Below, in pieces: positions 26,548 to 34,295 of a stretch of 64,000 nt of DNA. The notes below the pieces were generated by a model that worked only from the letters and a program-made list of their open reading frames with translations, did no database searches and was not told where the DNA came from. The stretch is from an uncultured Erythrobacter sp. (GTDB lineage: Bacteria; Pseudomonadota; Alphaproteobacteria; Sphingomonadales; Sphingomonadaceae). The translations under genes and the position numbers were made by a program. The stretch's first letter is position 1. Every line of letters starts with the position of its first letter. The stretch spans positions 2,256,621-2,320,620 of the forward strand of contig CANLPY010000001.1 in assembly GCA_947493165.1 (NCBI GenBank). The letters run 5' to 3'.

Positions 26548-27407
26548 TGGTCTGCTCCGCCTTTGGCAAAACGGATCAGCGTTTGCGCATCGCGGTAGCC
26601 GTGAAGCACTGCACCATCTTTCGCGCGAACGATGACGGGCGTTCCGGAAAAGCCATTGGCTTTGGCAAAGGCCTCATTGGCATCTAGCGCCTCGCTTACA
26701 TCGCAGCTCGAGGGTATTGGGTGTGTCTGCCCGGCATAAGCCTGATGCATCGCTTTGGCGGGATCACGCGCGCAGAGCACGCCTTCAGCCATCAGGCGGC
26801 TTGATGCGCCAAAGATCGAGATCGGGCGTTCTTCGATGAAAAGGCCTGTGTCTTTGAGGGCGCCGGTGAGCTGGCGGCAATAGCCGCATTGAAAGTCTGA
26901 AAAGACGATCAGCTTCTCACTCCTGGGATTGCCCCAGTGCACTGCGCCGTCTTTCGGGAGGCCAGCTGTATCGACTTTGGACTTGGCGGCTTTCGCTGGG
27001 TGGTTTTGATCCGCGCTATCAGCGCCTCCACCGCCGCGCGCGGCTCCTGCGGCCAGAAGATCGGGGTTGAGCTCGATCAGCCGAGTGGCCGTCACATCAC
27101 GGCGTTTTTCAAGATCATAGAGCCGTCCGACGAAGAGATAGCGCGCCGCCTCGTCGATATAGAAAAGCGTGTCGCCTGAGACCACTTCGCACCAGGGCGC
27201 AAAACTCTTGCAATCTAGCGCATCAATCGGCGTTTTTGGCAGCCGGAGCTTGAGCGCCTGGCTGACATCGCGCGCAATCGCGGCATGGGCCGGGATGGCG
27301 GTCACCATGGCGACACCGCTGGTGAGCACGGCAGCGGCGCTCGCCGCTGCAATCGAGAAATGAATAGCCCGTGTCATCAGACCGGGACGAAAATCGTGAA
27401 AGTTCAT
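26544..27407 (-). CDS. DsbC-family disulfide isomerase of the transfer operon
   Basis: 287 aa with an N-terminal signal-like helix (IHFSIAAASAAAVLTSGVA). The C-terminal thioredoxin domain has the CGYC active site (FSDFQCGYCRQ, near residue 175) and a cis-Pro loop SGTPVIV. The N-terminal part holds the DsbC dimerisation-like region. In F-type systems such proteins isomerise disulfides in Cys-rich TraN, TraU and TraV. Coupled to traB and traV by 4-nt overlaps. Confidence 0.85.
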   Translation of the reverse strand: MNFHDFRPGLMTRAIHFSIAAASAAAVLTSGVAMVTAIPAHAAIARDVSQALKLRLPKTPIDALDCKSFAPWCEVVSGDTLFYIDEAARYLFVGRLYDLEKRRDVTATRLIELNPDLLAAGAARGGGGADSADQNHPAKAAKSKVDTAGLPKDGAVHWGNPRSEKLIVFSDFQCGYCRQLTGALKDTGLFIEERPISIFGASSRLMAEGVLCARDPAKAMHQAYAGQTHPIPSSCDVSEALDANEAFAKANGFSGTPVIVRAKDGAVLHGYRDAQTLIRFAKGGADQ

Positions 27408-28663
27408 TGAGAGGGGCTCCTGACATGGACGCCGTCGAGAAAGACGATCTCGACTTCGATGCCGGTCGGCATCTCGACGACGGGTTGATATTGTTCGGCG
27501 CGTTCGATGAGATATTGGCTAACGGTGTCGGCAGCTTCGCCAGCGCCTTGACCAAAACCGCCAGCCAGAATGTCGGTGGGTGAAAGCGAGGCGCGCTCGC
27601 CATCTTCGCCGATACGACCCGCGAAAATGCCATTGGCGTTGGCAGAAAAGCCTCGGCCAAATCCGCCGACGATTCCGGCGAGCAGCGCTTGGCTCACAAG
27701 ACTGCCTTCGCGGCTGACGACGCGGCCGCGCACGCCTGATTTGCCTGCAAAGGCGATGAAGCCTTTGACTTCGCTGACTGCGTAACGGCCACCCGGCTGC
27801 GCGCAGGTCATACGCACCAATTTGACGTAGACTTTCTCCGCTGAGAGATCGCCGCGCGCCGCGCCATTGACGAGGCAACCGGTCAAATCCGTGGTGAGGA
27901 GGCGTTTTCCTTTGAGGACAGAGCGCGCCGGGCCGGTGATGCGCAGCACCACAGGAAGCGGATCGCTTTGGCTGGTCACACCCGTAGACGCATCAACCCC
28001 GACGATGACCGTCGCAGGCGCGTAGCTGTTGGGCGGAAGATAATCTCTGCTTGATTCCAAGAGCAGCGGCGGTGATCCGTCGCTCGCGGTGCGTGGCGCA
28101 GGTGCGGACGTCGCGCTTTCAAAGCTGAGCAGGCTTGCCCTGGGTTCGGTAAGCGGTGCCGGTTCCAATGCTGTTGGCTTGGAGCCAGGCTGAGGCGGAG
28201 CAATCGGCGCGGCAGGCGCCACAGGAGGATTGGCTCTCGCACTTTCGAGCTCCGAACGAAGGGCCGCATTTTCAGCTGAGATCGCATCGATTGCGGCTTG
28301 GCCATCGCTGAGCATGCGCGCGTTTTCGCCGCGCAGTGTATCGAGTTCCTGTTCGATCGAGCTTTTGGGAAGCTGGGTTTCTTGCAGGTCCTTGATCGCG
28401 CGGCCCTGCGCATCGAGCCGATTGCCATAGGTCGCCACAAATTCCCGCTGAGAGAGATTGCGGTTGACCAACCCGCCCGTATCGATGGTGGTCGCACCGC
28501 CATCCGCGCCATTTTCCGCTTCATCGCCGCTGAAAATGAACATCGACCCGCCGATGAGGGCTACTGAGCCGATCCCGGCGAGGAGCAGCTTTTGCCGTTT
28601 GGCGATCGCGCTGTTGAGACCCGCTCTTTTGCTGTCGGGTGCTTTGGCTTTGCTCTCGGCCAT
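27404..28663 (-). CDS. traB: TraB, VirB10-like T4SS scaffold
   Basis: 419 aa from ATG 28663; a GTG one codon earlier overlaps the traK stop. One membrane helix (KLLLAGIGSVALIGGSMFIF), then a coiled coil (about 60-125), a proline-rich stretch (about 135-165), and a C-terminal VirB10/TraB beta-barrel domain with GCLVNGAARGDLSAEKVYVK. It spans from inner to outer membrane and forms the core complex with TraK and TraV. Confidence 0.9.
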   Translation of the reverse strand: MAESKAKAPDSKRAGLNSAIAKRQKLLLAGIGSVALIGGSMFIFSGDEAENGADGGATTIDTGGLVNRNLSQREFVATYGNRLDAQGRAIKDLQETQLPKSSIEQELDTLRGENARMLSDGQAAIDAISAENAALRSELESARANPPVAPAAPIAPPQPGSKPTALEPAPLTEPRASLLSFESATSAPAPRTASDGSPPLLLESSRDYLPPNSYAPATVIVGVDASTGVTSQSDPLPVVLRITGPARSVLKGKRLLTTDLTGCLVNGAARGDLSAEKVYVKLVRMTCAQPGGRYAVSEVKGFIAFAGKSGVRGRVVSREGSLVSQALLAGIVGGFGRGFSANANGIFAGRIGEDGERASLSPTDILAGGFGQGAGEAADTVSQYLIERAEQYQPVVEMPTGIEVEIVFLDGVHVRSPSQ

Positions 28664-29412
28664 CACTTCAGCCCTCCCTTGGCAAAGACAAGGAAGGCCC
28701 GCGTCGTCTCGCCGGGTGCGAGCGTTTCGTTGGCATAGGCAAAGGCGAGCGCGCCTGCGGGCCCATCGCGTTCGCTTGCAAGATCGATTGTCTCAGGCCC
28801 GAGATTGCGCAGGGTGAAGGCTTGGCCGGTGAGTTCCCCGCCTTCATATTCTGCGACCTGTTGAACTTCGAGACCGCCTGTGCGGCGCGGGCGCGACAAA
28901 GCGGCGCGCGTCCGAAAACCGGGTAGCACCGCATCGCTCGCCATCGCTTCGATTAGACGGATCGCGGCTTCGTCTTCGGATGGTGCGGAGTTCAAGCCGT
29001 CGCCATCATCAGGTTTGGCTAGCGCTGGATTGGTGACGAAGAGCTGGCTCGCTTCGTCGCCTTCGACCTTGCAGGCGAATTTGTAGACATGGCCCTTACT
29101 GCTGGTGGCAAAGAAGCTGACCCGTGCGCTCGCATATTGCTGCGGGACGGAGACATAGATGTCGCCGCGCACTGGCTCATGCGTCACCTCAAAATCATTA
29201 TAGGGATAGCCGCTTGCCATCTTTGAGACATTGGCAAAGCCGTCTTGGATCAGCGCAATCCGGGTGAGCGCACCGCGCGCGAGGACGCAATCGATCGTTG
29301 CCCCATCAGCGGCTTCGACAAACTGATCGGCATGCGCAGGGGAAGCCTGGATGAGCAAGACTGAAGCGAGTAGCACACCTGTAAGGGCTGTCGATCGGGT
29401 GGAGAAGCTCAT
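28663..29412 (-). CDS. traK: TraK, VirB9-like secretin-type core component
   Basis: 249 aa with a signal peptide (VLLASVLLIQASPAHA). Beta-rich, with GYPYNDFEVTHEP and PQQYASARVSFFATSSKG as in TraK proteins. Binds TraV and TraB in the outer-membrane core. Overlaps traE by 4 nt and abuts the traB start. Confidence 0.87.
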   Translation of the reverse strand: MSFSTRSTALTGVLLASVLLIQASPAHADQFVEAADGATIDCVLARGALTRIALIQDGFANVSKMASGYPYNDFEVTHEPVRGDIYVSVPQQYASARVSFFATSSKGHVYKFACKVEGDEASQLFVTNPALAKPDDGDGLNSAPSEDEAAIRLIEAMASDAVLPGFRTRAALSRPRRTGGLEVQQVAEYEGGELTGQAFTLRNLGPETIDLASERDGPAGALAFAYANETLAPGETTRAFLVFAKGGLK

Positions 29413-29975
29413 TGGCTTTCCTCCTCTTTGCTGGGAAGTTGGCGGAAACCGGTCAGCCCAAGGCTGAGGCCGCGACGCTGCCAGATGAACTCAAAGCTGC
29501 GGGTCTGGCTTGCGATCACTTGCGCGCCGACAAAGGTCTTGAGCGTCCCGCTTACAGTTGAAGTGAGTGTGTCCGGATCGACACGGATTTGCGCAATCAC
29601 GAAGGCTTGGCTGATGTCCGAGCCGCGCTGCTCATCAACGATCTTGATCAGTTCAGCCTTGAGACTTCCGCGCGCTGCTGGATCAGCAAGCTTGAGGATG
29701 CTCTCCATCCAATAATCGAGGCTTTCGGGCGCGCGATTGAGCAACATGAGAGCGGTGTCACGGGTAACAAGCTCGAGATATGTCGCGTCGATCCCGCTAC
29801 TCGAGAGCTCGACCCGTTCCGAGGTGATCGGCATCAGGATGAGCGCTTCATCGCGAGTTGCTGCGGTACCGACAGCGAAGACCGTGGTGAGGCCGAGCAC
29901 GCCTGCCAGCGCCGCAAAGCGGTTGCGCTGCTTCAAATGGCGCTGCGCCTCTTCATAGGCGAATTCAGATTTCAT
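29409..29975 (-). CDS. traE: TraE, VirB5/8-like T4SS protein
   Basis: 188 aa. One N-terminal membrane helix (FAALAGVLGLTTVFAVGTAA), followed by a VirB8-like periplasmic domain; SSGIDATYLELVTRDTALML and QTRSFEFIWQRRGLSLGL fit TraE. Assembly protein of the F-pilus apparatus. Follows traL with a 12-bp gap and overlaps traK by 4 nt. Confidence 0.88.
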   Translation of the reverse strand: MKSEFAYEEAQRHLKQRNRFAALAGVLGLTTVFAVGTAATRDEALILMPITSERVELSSSGIDATYLELVTRDTALMLLNRAPESLDYWMESILKLADPAARGSLKAELIKIVDEQRGSDISQAFVIAQIRVDPDTLTSTVSGTLKTFVGAQVIASQTRSFEFIWQRRGLSLGLTGFRQLPSKEEESQ

Positions 29976-29987
29976 TTGCTTCCTCCC

Positions 29988-30275
29988 TCAGCCGGCAAGC
30001 AGGCGGCAATGGGAGGGCGGCGTGGCTTTCAAGCCGAGGAAGCTTCCCGGCAAATACCAATAGGCAGCGTGCACCAGTTTCGAGCTTGCACCAGATCTTT
30101 TCGCTTTCCGAAGAGCGAACCAGGTTACGGCCGCGAGGCCAGTCCCGATGAGAATGTGCTGCGCTAGAATGCCCCAAGCAAACGGGATCAGCAGTCCCGC
30201 AAACTCATCGATTGTCCAAAAGCCAATCAGCTCCGGATCATCGAGCCGCTGAGGCACCAGGTATGTGTCGGCCAT
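29988..30275 (-). CDS. traL: TraL, small inner-membrane T4SS protein
   Basis: 95 aa. It begins with VPQRLDDPELIGFWTIDEF, a typical TraL N-terminus, and has a hydrophobic hairpin (GLLIPFAWGILAQHILIGTG; GLAAVTWFAL). VirB3-like component that helps insert pilin. Lies directly after traA as in F. Confidence 0.88.
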   Translation of the reverse strand: MADTYLVPQRLDDPELIGFWTIDEFAGLLIPFAWGILAQHILIGTGLAAVTWFALRKAKRSGASSKLVHAAYWYLPGSFLGLKATPPSHCRLLAG

Positions 30276-30303
30276 GCCGCCCTCCTTTCAGCGTAACCAG
30301 CGA

Positions 30304-30630
30304 TCAGATGGTCGCGGTCACGACAGAGGTGACGATCGGCACACCGGTGCCAACGCCGATGCCAACGCCCACAGGCACAGCGACCTGGCCAAGCGCGAAA
30401 CGGCCTGAGGCCAGCGCGATGAGGCCACCGGCGAGGCTAAGGACGGTAATGATCTTACCGCCGGAGCCTTCGAGAAAGTCTGTGAACTTCTGCAGCGCGG
30501 GATCGAAGGTCGTATCAGCGCCGGCATAGGCCGCGCCGGCGCAGGCCAGGGCAACGGCCGCAGGCACGATATAATCGCGTGTCCGAATGTTGCTTTTGGC
30601 CTTTGGGGGGAGAGTAAGGGTCTTGGTCAT
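30304..30630 (-). CDS. traA: TraA-like pilin
   Basis: 108 aa from ATG 30630, chosen because GGAG lies just upstream and the signal helix follows; the frame is open upstream but basic and non-pilin-like. A long leader ends near AYAGA, followed by a mature pilin of about 70 residues with two hydrophobic helices (IITVLSLAGGLIALASG; VAVPVGVGIGVGTGVPIV). First gene of the tra operon. A LexA-type box lies 36-50 bp upstream of the start codon. The S26 protease in the operon may mature it. Confidence 0.82.
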   Translation of the reverse strand: MTKTLTLPPKAKSNIRTRDYIVPAAVALACAGAAYAGADTTFDPALQKFTDFLEGSGGKIITVLSLAGGLIALASGRFALGQVAVPVGVGIGVGTGVPIVTSVVTATI

Positions 30631-30665
30631 CGAGGAACTCCATTGGGAACAAGAAGCAGCGATGC

Positions 30666-30680
30666 GTTCGCTGTATGTTC
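30666..30680 (-). promoter_or_regulatory. LexA-type box upstream of traA
   Basis: GTTC-N7-GTTC on the plus strand (30666-30669 and 30677-30680), i.e. GAAC-N7-GAAC on the transcribed strand, 36-50 bp before the traA start. It is the same motif as in the S24 and XRE-like promoters. I could not place a confident -35/-10 pair here. Confidence 0.6.
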
Positions 30681-30900
30681 TTTCCTCGATTGAGTGGCGG
30701 GGTGTAGGAAAAGCGAAACTGAGAGTTTGTCGCCCGCACCAAGCAAAAAGCGACATTGAAAGGCTGTAAGGCCGGAATGTGCGTCGACCGGGCGTCGTAT
30801 GGAGCGGTCTGCGCCATCTGGTGCGCCAGGCATGCCGCATTGTGCGCGTAACCTGCCGGAATCCGCGCGAATCATGAGAATTGACTGATTCGGCAATTCC

Positions 30901-30929
30901 TTGATGTTCTATTTATGTTCTTTTGTATT
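30901..30929 (+). promoter_or_regulatory. XRE-like gene promoter with embedded LexA box
   Basis: -35 TTGATG (30901-30906), 17-bp spacer, -10 TGTATT (30924-30929). GTTC-N7-GTTC occupies 30906-30920, inside the spacer, the same geometry as the S24 promoter. Two TCCTA half-sites follow at 30930-30945. The remainder of 30631-30992 holds no gene that I can support. Confidence 0.7.
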
Positions 30930-30992
30930 TCCTACACCCTTCCTAGATCGATAGCTCGATCCTGAAGCCACAGCTCAAGGAAGGAATCGGCA

Positions 30993-31484
30993 ATGACCGA
31001 CATGGTGCAGTTTTCCGAAGAACAGACCCGCGCTGATCTCGGACGGCTACTGACAAGCGCGGTCGAAGCAAGCGGGCGCACACGCTGCGACATTGCGCGT
31101 GATGCGCAGATTCATAAGGACGCCTTGCGTAGGGTTTTGACGGGCAAGCGGTCGGCGAGTTTGGGAGAGGCATCGCGAATCTTGCAGGCCAGCGGTGTTA
31201 GCCCGCAGCAAGCTCTGTCGATGTTCTTGCTCACCGATGCCGATCAGTCGGCAGAATGGCAGGGAACCGAGATTGGTCGGTTTCTGGAAGACTTCCTGAC
31301 CGCTCTGCCGATAGCCTTGGCTTGCGAGCTTGGGGGCCGGCTACAAGATGTAAGGCCCCGCTGGGCCAGAGGCACTGCGCACCGTGTTGCGCGGCTGCTA
31401 TCTGATCATATTGATGAGCTTGAGCGAAAGGATGTGTTGCTCGGAGATGTCTTTTCAGTGGCCGAAGGAAGTCATCATGGGTGA
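30993..31484 (+). CDS. XRE-like helix-turn-helix regulator
   Basis: 163 aa from ATG 30993 with GGAAGGAAT upstream. Residues about 25-70 form a HTH: TRCDIARDAQIHKDALRRVL and TGKRSASLGEASRIL resemble lambda-repressor-like domains. The C-terminal 80 residues are helical, of unknown function. Divergent from the tra operon, so probably its activator or repressor. Its promoter carries a LexA-type box. An AlpA-like gene overlaps its 3' end. Confidence 0.7.
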   Translation: MTDMVQFSEEQTRADLGRLLTSAVEASGRTRCDIARDAQIHKDALRRVLTGKRSASLGEASRILQASGVSPQQALSMFLLTDADQSAEWQGTEIGRFLEDFLTALPIALACELGGRLQDVRPRWARGTAHRVARLLSDHIDELERKDVLLGDVFSVAEGSHHG

Positions 31485-31692
31485 GCATTTGGGAGAAAGA
31501 CTGGACGAGCCGCGCCGCGTGACACGCCTCATTCGTCTTCCAGAAGTGATGAGCCGGGTCGGGCTTGGCCGTTCAACGATTTATCGCTGGATGAGTGAGG
31601 GTAGGTTCCCCAAGCCTGTGCAACTGGGTGGGCATGCCGTGGCTTGGTCTGAGGACGACCTCGACGAGTGGATCGCAGGTAAGCTCAACTAG
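31477..31692 (+). CDS. AlpA-family regulator / excisionase-like protein
   Basis: 71 aa from ATG 31477, overlapping the XRE-like stop by 8 nt; upstream in-frame starts lie inside that gene. LIRLPEVMSRVGLGRSTIYR and WMSEGRFPKPVQLGG are the AlpA/Xis-type winged HTH hallmark. Proteins of this family regulate integrase genes or direct excision. Probably co-transcribed with the XRE-like gene under LexA control. Confidence 0.85.
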   Translation: MGEHLGERLDEPRRVTRLIRLPEVMSRVGLGRSTIYRWMSEGRFPKPVQLGGHAVAWSEDDLDEWIAGKLN

Positions 31693-31782
31693 CCTTTGCC
31701 TCGAGCTCGCGGTCATTCCAGTCCTGACCCAATTGCGGACGTTAGCTTAGAGCCCAAGGTCACCGCTGGGAATGCCTTTTAA

Positions 31783-31861
31783 CAAATGTGAGAACGGCTT
31801 TACTTCAAAGCGGCTTCAAGCGCTCGTGCTTGTCAGTCTCGCATTCAGAGTGGTCATTGAT
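31783..31861. repeat. 79-bp direct repeat, left copy (merR 3' end)
   Basis: Identical over 79 bp to 40811-40889 in the same orientation; similarity extends leftward with mismatches to about 31752 (matching 40780). It covers the last 19 codons of merR plus its downstream flank. The two copies bracket the czc cluster. Confidence 0.95.
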
Positions 31862-32245
31862 CGCCGCCATGACCTGGCATCCGCCGACTTTACCGCCCCT
31901 GCAATTTTCGATCATGCGTTTCAGCTCGCGTTCCAGAGCCTCTAGCTGTGCCAGCCGCTTTTGAACTTCGGCAAGTTGCTTCTGAGCGATTGTGTCAACT
32001 GCCGAGCAGTCTTGGTCCGGTTCAGTCTGCAATCCAATCAAGTCTTTGATTGCGTCCATCGAGAAGCCGAGCTCACGGGCATGCCTGACGAATGAGAGGC
32101 GGTCCACATCGACGCTGCCATAGAGCCGTTGCCCGCTTGCGCTACGGTTTGGCGTGCCCATCAAGCCGATACTTTCGTAATATCGAATGGTGGTCACTTT
32201 GACCTTTGCCGCACTTGAAAGACGGCCAATTGTCATCGGTTTCAT
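31805..32245 (-). CDS. MerR-family metal regulator of the czc cluster
   Basis: 146 aa. N-terminal MerR winged helix (MTIGRLSSAAKVKVTTIRYY), a long dimerisation helix, and a cysteine-containing metal loop: Cys near residue 79 (PDQDCSAV), then ENCRGGKVGGC and SEC near the C-terminus, as in ZntR/CadR/PbrR-type sensors of divalent metals. Divergent from the methyltransferase gene at 32328; the intergenic region has the long-spacer promoter typical of MerR activation. The metal (Zn, Cd, Pb or Co) cannot be decided by reading alone. Its 3' end is duplicated at 40.8 kb. Confidence 0.85.
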   Translation of the reverse strand: MKPMTIGRLSSAAKVKVTTIRYYESIGLMGTPNRSASGQRLYGSVDVDRLSFVRHARELGFSMDAIKDLIGLQTEPDQDCSAVDTIAQKQLAEVQKRLAQLEALERELKRMIENCRGGKVGGCQVMAAINDHSECETDKHERLKPL

Positions 32246-32264
32246 ATAAATGTGTTTTTCCCGC

Positions 32265-32295
32265 TTGCTCCTACAGTCGCTGTAGACTGTATCAC
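32265..32295 (+). promoter_or_regulatory. MerR-type promoter with 19-bp spacer and operator dyad
   Basis: -35 TTGCTC (32265-32270) and -10 TATCAC (32290-32295) are separated by 19 bp. The dyad CTACAG-TCG-CTGTAG (32271-32285) fills the spacer. Overlong spacers with a central dyad are the hallmark of MerR-activated promoters. It reads toward the czc cluster. Confidence 0.75.
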
Positions 32296-32327
32296 TTGAT
32301 TCGAATCATAAGCAAGCGAGTCGAAAA

Positions 32328-32819
32328 ATGCCTCAAACCCAGATTTCAGAGCGATCCAAGAAACAGAAAAAGCTGTATTTCCCGCCCCTGATGCAGTTCG
32401 CGTTCTATGGCCTTGCTGGCTATATTCTGGCGACAAACCTGCCCGCGCTTGCTTACGGATCAGTGCCTCTCTTTTGGCTATCGGTTCCCGTCATTGCGGC
32501 TGGAGCGCTGGTGCTCTTCTTGGCAGTTCGATCGTTTGGGAGGGCGAGCACAACGGTAAATCCGATTACGCCTGAGCAAGCCCAGCAACTCGTTACAACA
32601 GGCCTCTTTCGTTTTACCAGAAACCCGATGTATTTGGGTATGCTACTCGTGCTTGTGGGTGGAGCCTTGGCTTTTCAAAACCTCGCAGCATTCAGCGGGC
32701 CAATTCTCTACGCCCTCTCTATCACGCTCCTCCAGATAATCCCTGAAGAGCGAGTTCTGGAGCAGAATTTCGGAAGCGCATTTACAGCCTACCGCAAACA
32801 GACGCGGCGCTGGTTGTAG
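32328..32819 (+). CDS. CzcN-like isoprenylcysteine carboxyl methyltransferase family protein (1)
   Basis: 163 aa, about four membrane helices. The C-terminal TTGLFRFTRNPMYLGMLLV and EERVLEQNFGSAFTAYRKQT are the conserved ICMT/PEMT motifs for binding S-adenosylmethionine. CzcN in the Cupriavidus czc cluster belongs to this family, but its substrate is unknown. First gene after the MerR promoter, 2 bp before a paralogous gene. Confidence 0.82.
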   Translation: MPQTQISERSKKQKKLYFPPLMQFAFYGLAGYILATNLPALAYGSVPLFWLSVPVIAAGALVLFLAVRSFGRASTTVNPITPEQAQQLVTTGLFRFTRNPMYLGMLLVLVGGALAFQNLAAFSGPILYALSITLLQIIPEERVLEQNFGSAFTAYRKQTRRWL

Positions 32820-32830
32820 GAGTGCCGCAC

Positions 32831-33403
32831 ATGATTGACCTGCCTTCATGGGTCTCTTGGGGTTTGTTCGGATTAGCGGCCAGCTCGATTTGCGCGATAA
32901 TCGGGCTCTCCATTTTTGCGGTCTTGAGCGAAGAGTTTCAGTTCTTCCCTCCCCCTTCAGGGGACAGTTGGCAGCACCGCACCTTCATGGCGCTTTTTCG
33001 CCTGTTCCTTTACCCATTGCTGGCCCTTTCCCTTCTCGACTTTCAGTCTGTCGCTCCCGCTGATGCCGTGCTCCAATACACTGTGGGCCTCGCACTGTTG
33101 GTTGTAGGCTTTGCTCTGGCATTCTGGATTACGTTCCAGATGGGCTGGCGCAATGCATTTGGCGAAAAGCACGGTCTGAAAACCACTGCTTGGTTCAGCA
33201 TAAGCAGGAACCCTGTCTACGTTGCGACATGGGTTGGCATGATTGGTTGGGGCCTGCTCGCCAACACCTTGCTTGTCTGGATATTATTGACGCTCTGGGC
33301 GGCCATGTATTTGCTCGCTCCTATCTTCGAAGAGCCATGGCTGGAGCAGCAATACGGTCAGGACTATTTGGACTATAAACGCCAGACAAGGCGGTTCCTG
33401 TGA
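32831..33403 (+). CDS. CzcN-like methyltransferase family protein (2)
   Basis: 190 aa from ATG 32831; GTG 32822 is an alternative three codons upstream. Five or so membrane helices. SISRNPVYVATWVGM and LEQQYGQDYLDYKRQTRRFL repeat the ICMT motifs of the preceding gene, so the two are tandem, diverged paralogs or a heterodimer pair. Overlaps the DUF4345 gene by 4 nt. Confidence 0.8.
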   Translation: MIDLPSWVSWGLFGLAASSICAIIGLSIFAVLSEEFQFFPPPSGDSWQHRTFMALFRLFLYPLLALSLLDFQSVAPADAVLQYTVGLALLVVGFALAFWITFQMGWRNAFGEKHGLKTTAWFSISRNPVYVATWVGMIGWGLLANTLLVWILLTLWAAMYLLAPIFEEPWLEQQYGQDYLDYKRQTRRFL

Positions 33404-33810
33404 TCAGCAATCTTCGTCGGATCTTGGGCAGCGTTTACCCTTCTTTTGCGGGCTGCATTTTTCTCGCGCTCGGAATAGTAACTCTTATTCAGCCGGAAAT
33501 CATGAGCTACTATGCGATTGGGCTCGACCAGCCATCTGCCCGGGTGGCTATGCGCGCCATGATCGGAGGCGGCGAGATAGGTATAGGCGTTGTGCTGATC
33601 CTTGGGGGGCGCATCAACCTCTCTTCGCGTCAGCTTAGTCTGACTGCTGCCGCAATTTTTATCTGCGTGGGATTAAGCAGAGTTGCGGCTGTTTTCATGG
33701 AGGGCGCTGATCTGCTTGCCGTCCAACCGCTGCGTGAAGCTCTTATCGAGATATTGCTTGGCGGCATAGGGCTATGGGCGGCGCGTGGATTGGAGCACGA
33801 TCAACTATGA
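33400..33810 (+). CDS. DUF4345-like membrane protein
   Basis: 136 aa with four hydrophobic segments (about 12-30, 48-68, 77-97, 110-128). The pattern resembles DUF4345 proteins, of unknown function. Overlaps both neighbours (GTGA at 33400; ATGA at 33807), so it belongs to the MerR-driven operon. Confidence 0.6.
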   Translation: MISNLRRILGSVYPSFAGCIFLALGIVTLIQPEIMSYYAIGLDQPSARVAMRAMIGGGEIGIGVVLILGGRINLSSRQLSLTAAAIFICVGLSRVAAVFMEGADLLAVQPLREALIEILLGGIGLWAARGLEHDQL

Positions 33811-34232
33811 GCATTTTCAGCCATCCAAGTTCCATGATTGATATAAACTTGTACAAATCTTCACGTGTTTCTAAGATCTTCGTTGAAGTGACACGCAAGA
33901 TTTTGCCTTTTCTCGCCGTATTAGCGATCCTTTTCAGCAGCGTGCTGTCCCTCCCGGACGTGCATGCCGGGGAAGGTGAAAGCTTCGCTCATGCAGCCGA
34001 TCATATCTATGCGCATGGCGCGGACCATTTTGATACGAACGATGCAACACCAGACCATGATGGACATGACCATTCGGCCACGCACCACCACAATTGCAGT
34101 TTTAGTCTCGCTGACACCAGCATGCTCCTGCGATCACCTTTCTGGAGTTCGGATAACCTGAGGGGCCCGCTTGCCACGTCATCGCTCGCCTCCCGTGCTC
34201 CCCCAGTCCTGATACAGCCTCCCAAAGCCTGA
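33807..34232 (+). CDS. CzcI-like His-rich periplasmic protein
   Basis: 141 aa from ATG 33807. A hydrophobic signal segment (ILPFLAVLAILFSSVLSLP) is followed by a mature region rich in His and Asp (HAADHIYAHGADHFD; HDGHDHSATHHHNC), clearly metal-binding. CzcI of Cupriavidus is a small periplasmic protein just before czcC; position and composition match, sequence identity unknown. A second such gene precedes the cus cluster at 53723. Confidence 0.65.
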   Translation: MSIFSHPSSMIDINLYKSSRVSKIFVEVTRKILPFLAVLAILFSSVLSLPDVHAGEGESFAHAADHIYAHGADHFDTNDATPDHDGHDHSATHHHNCSFSLADTSMLLRSPFWSSDNLRGPLATSSLASRAPPVLIQPPKA

Positions 34233-34295
34233 CCGACAATCATTTGCGAGCTCGCTTTCGAGCGCGCTCGATTGGTTTCAGTCAGGAGATAAGAA

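Noticed and set aside
30635..30650. A further GAAC/GAAC pair just upstream of traA
   Set aside because: Spacing is 8, not 7, and it overlaps the ribosome-binding region; not a LexA box.
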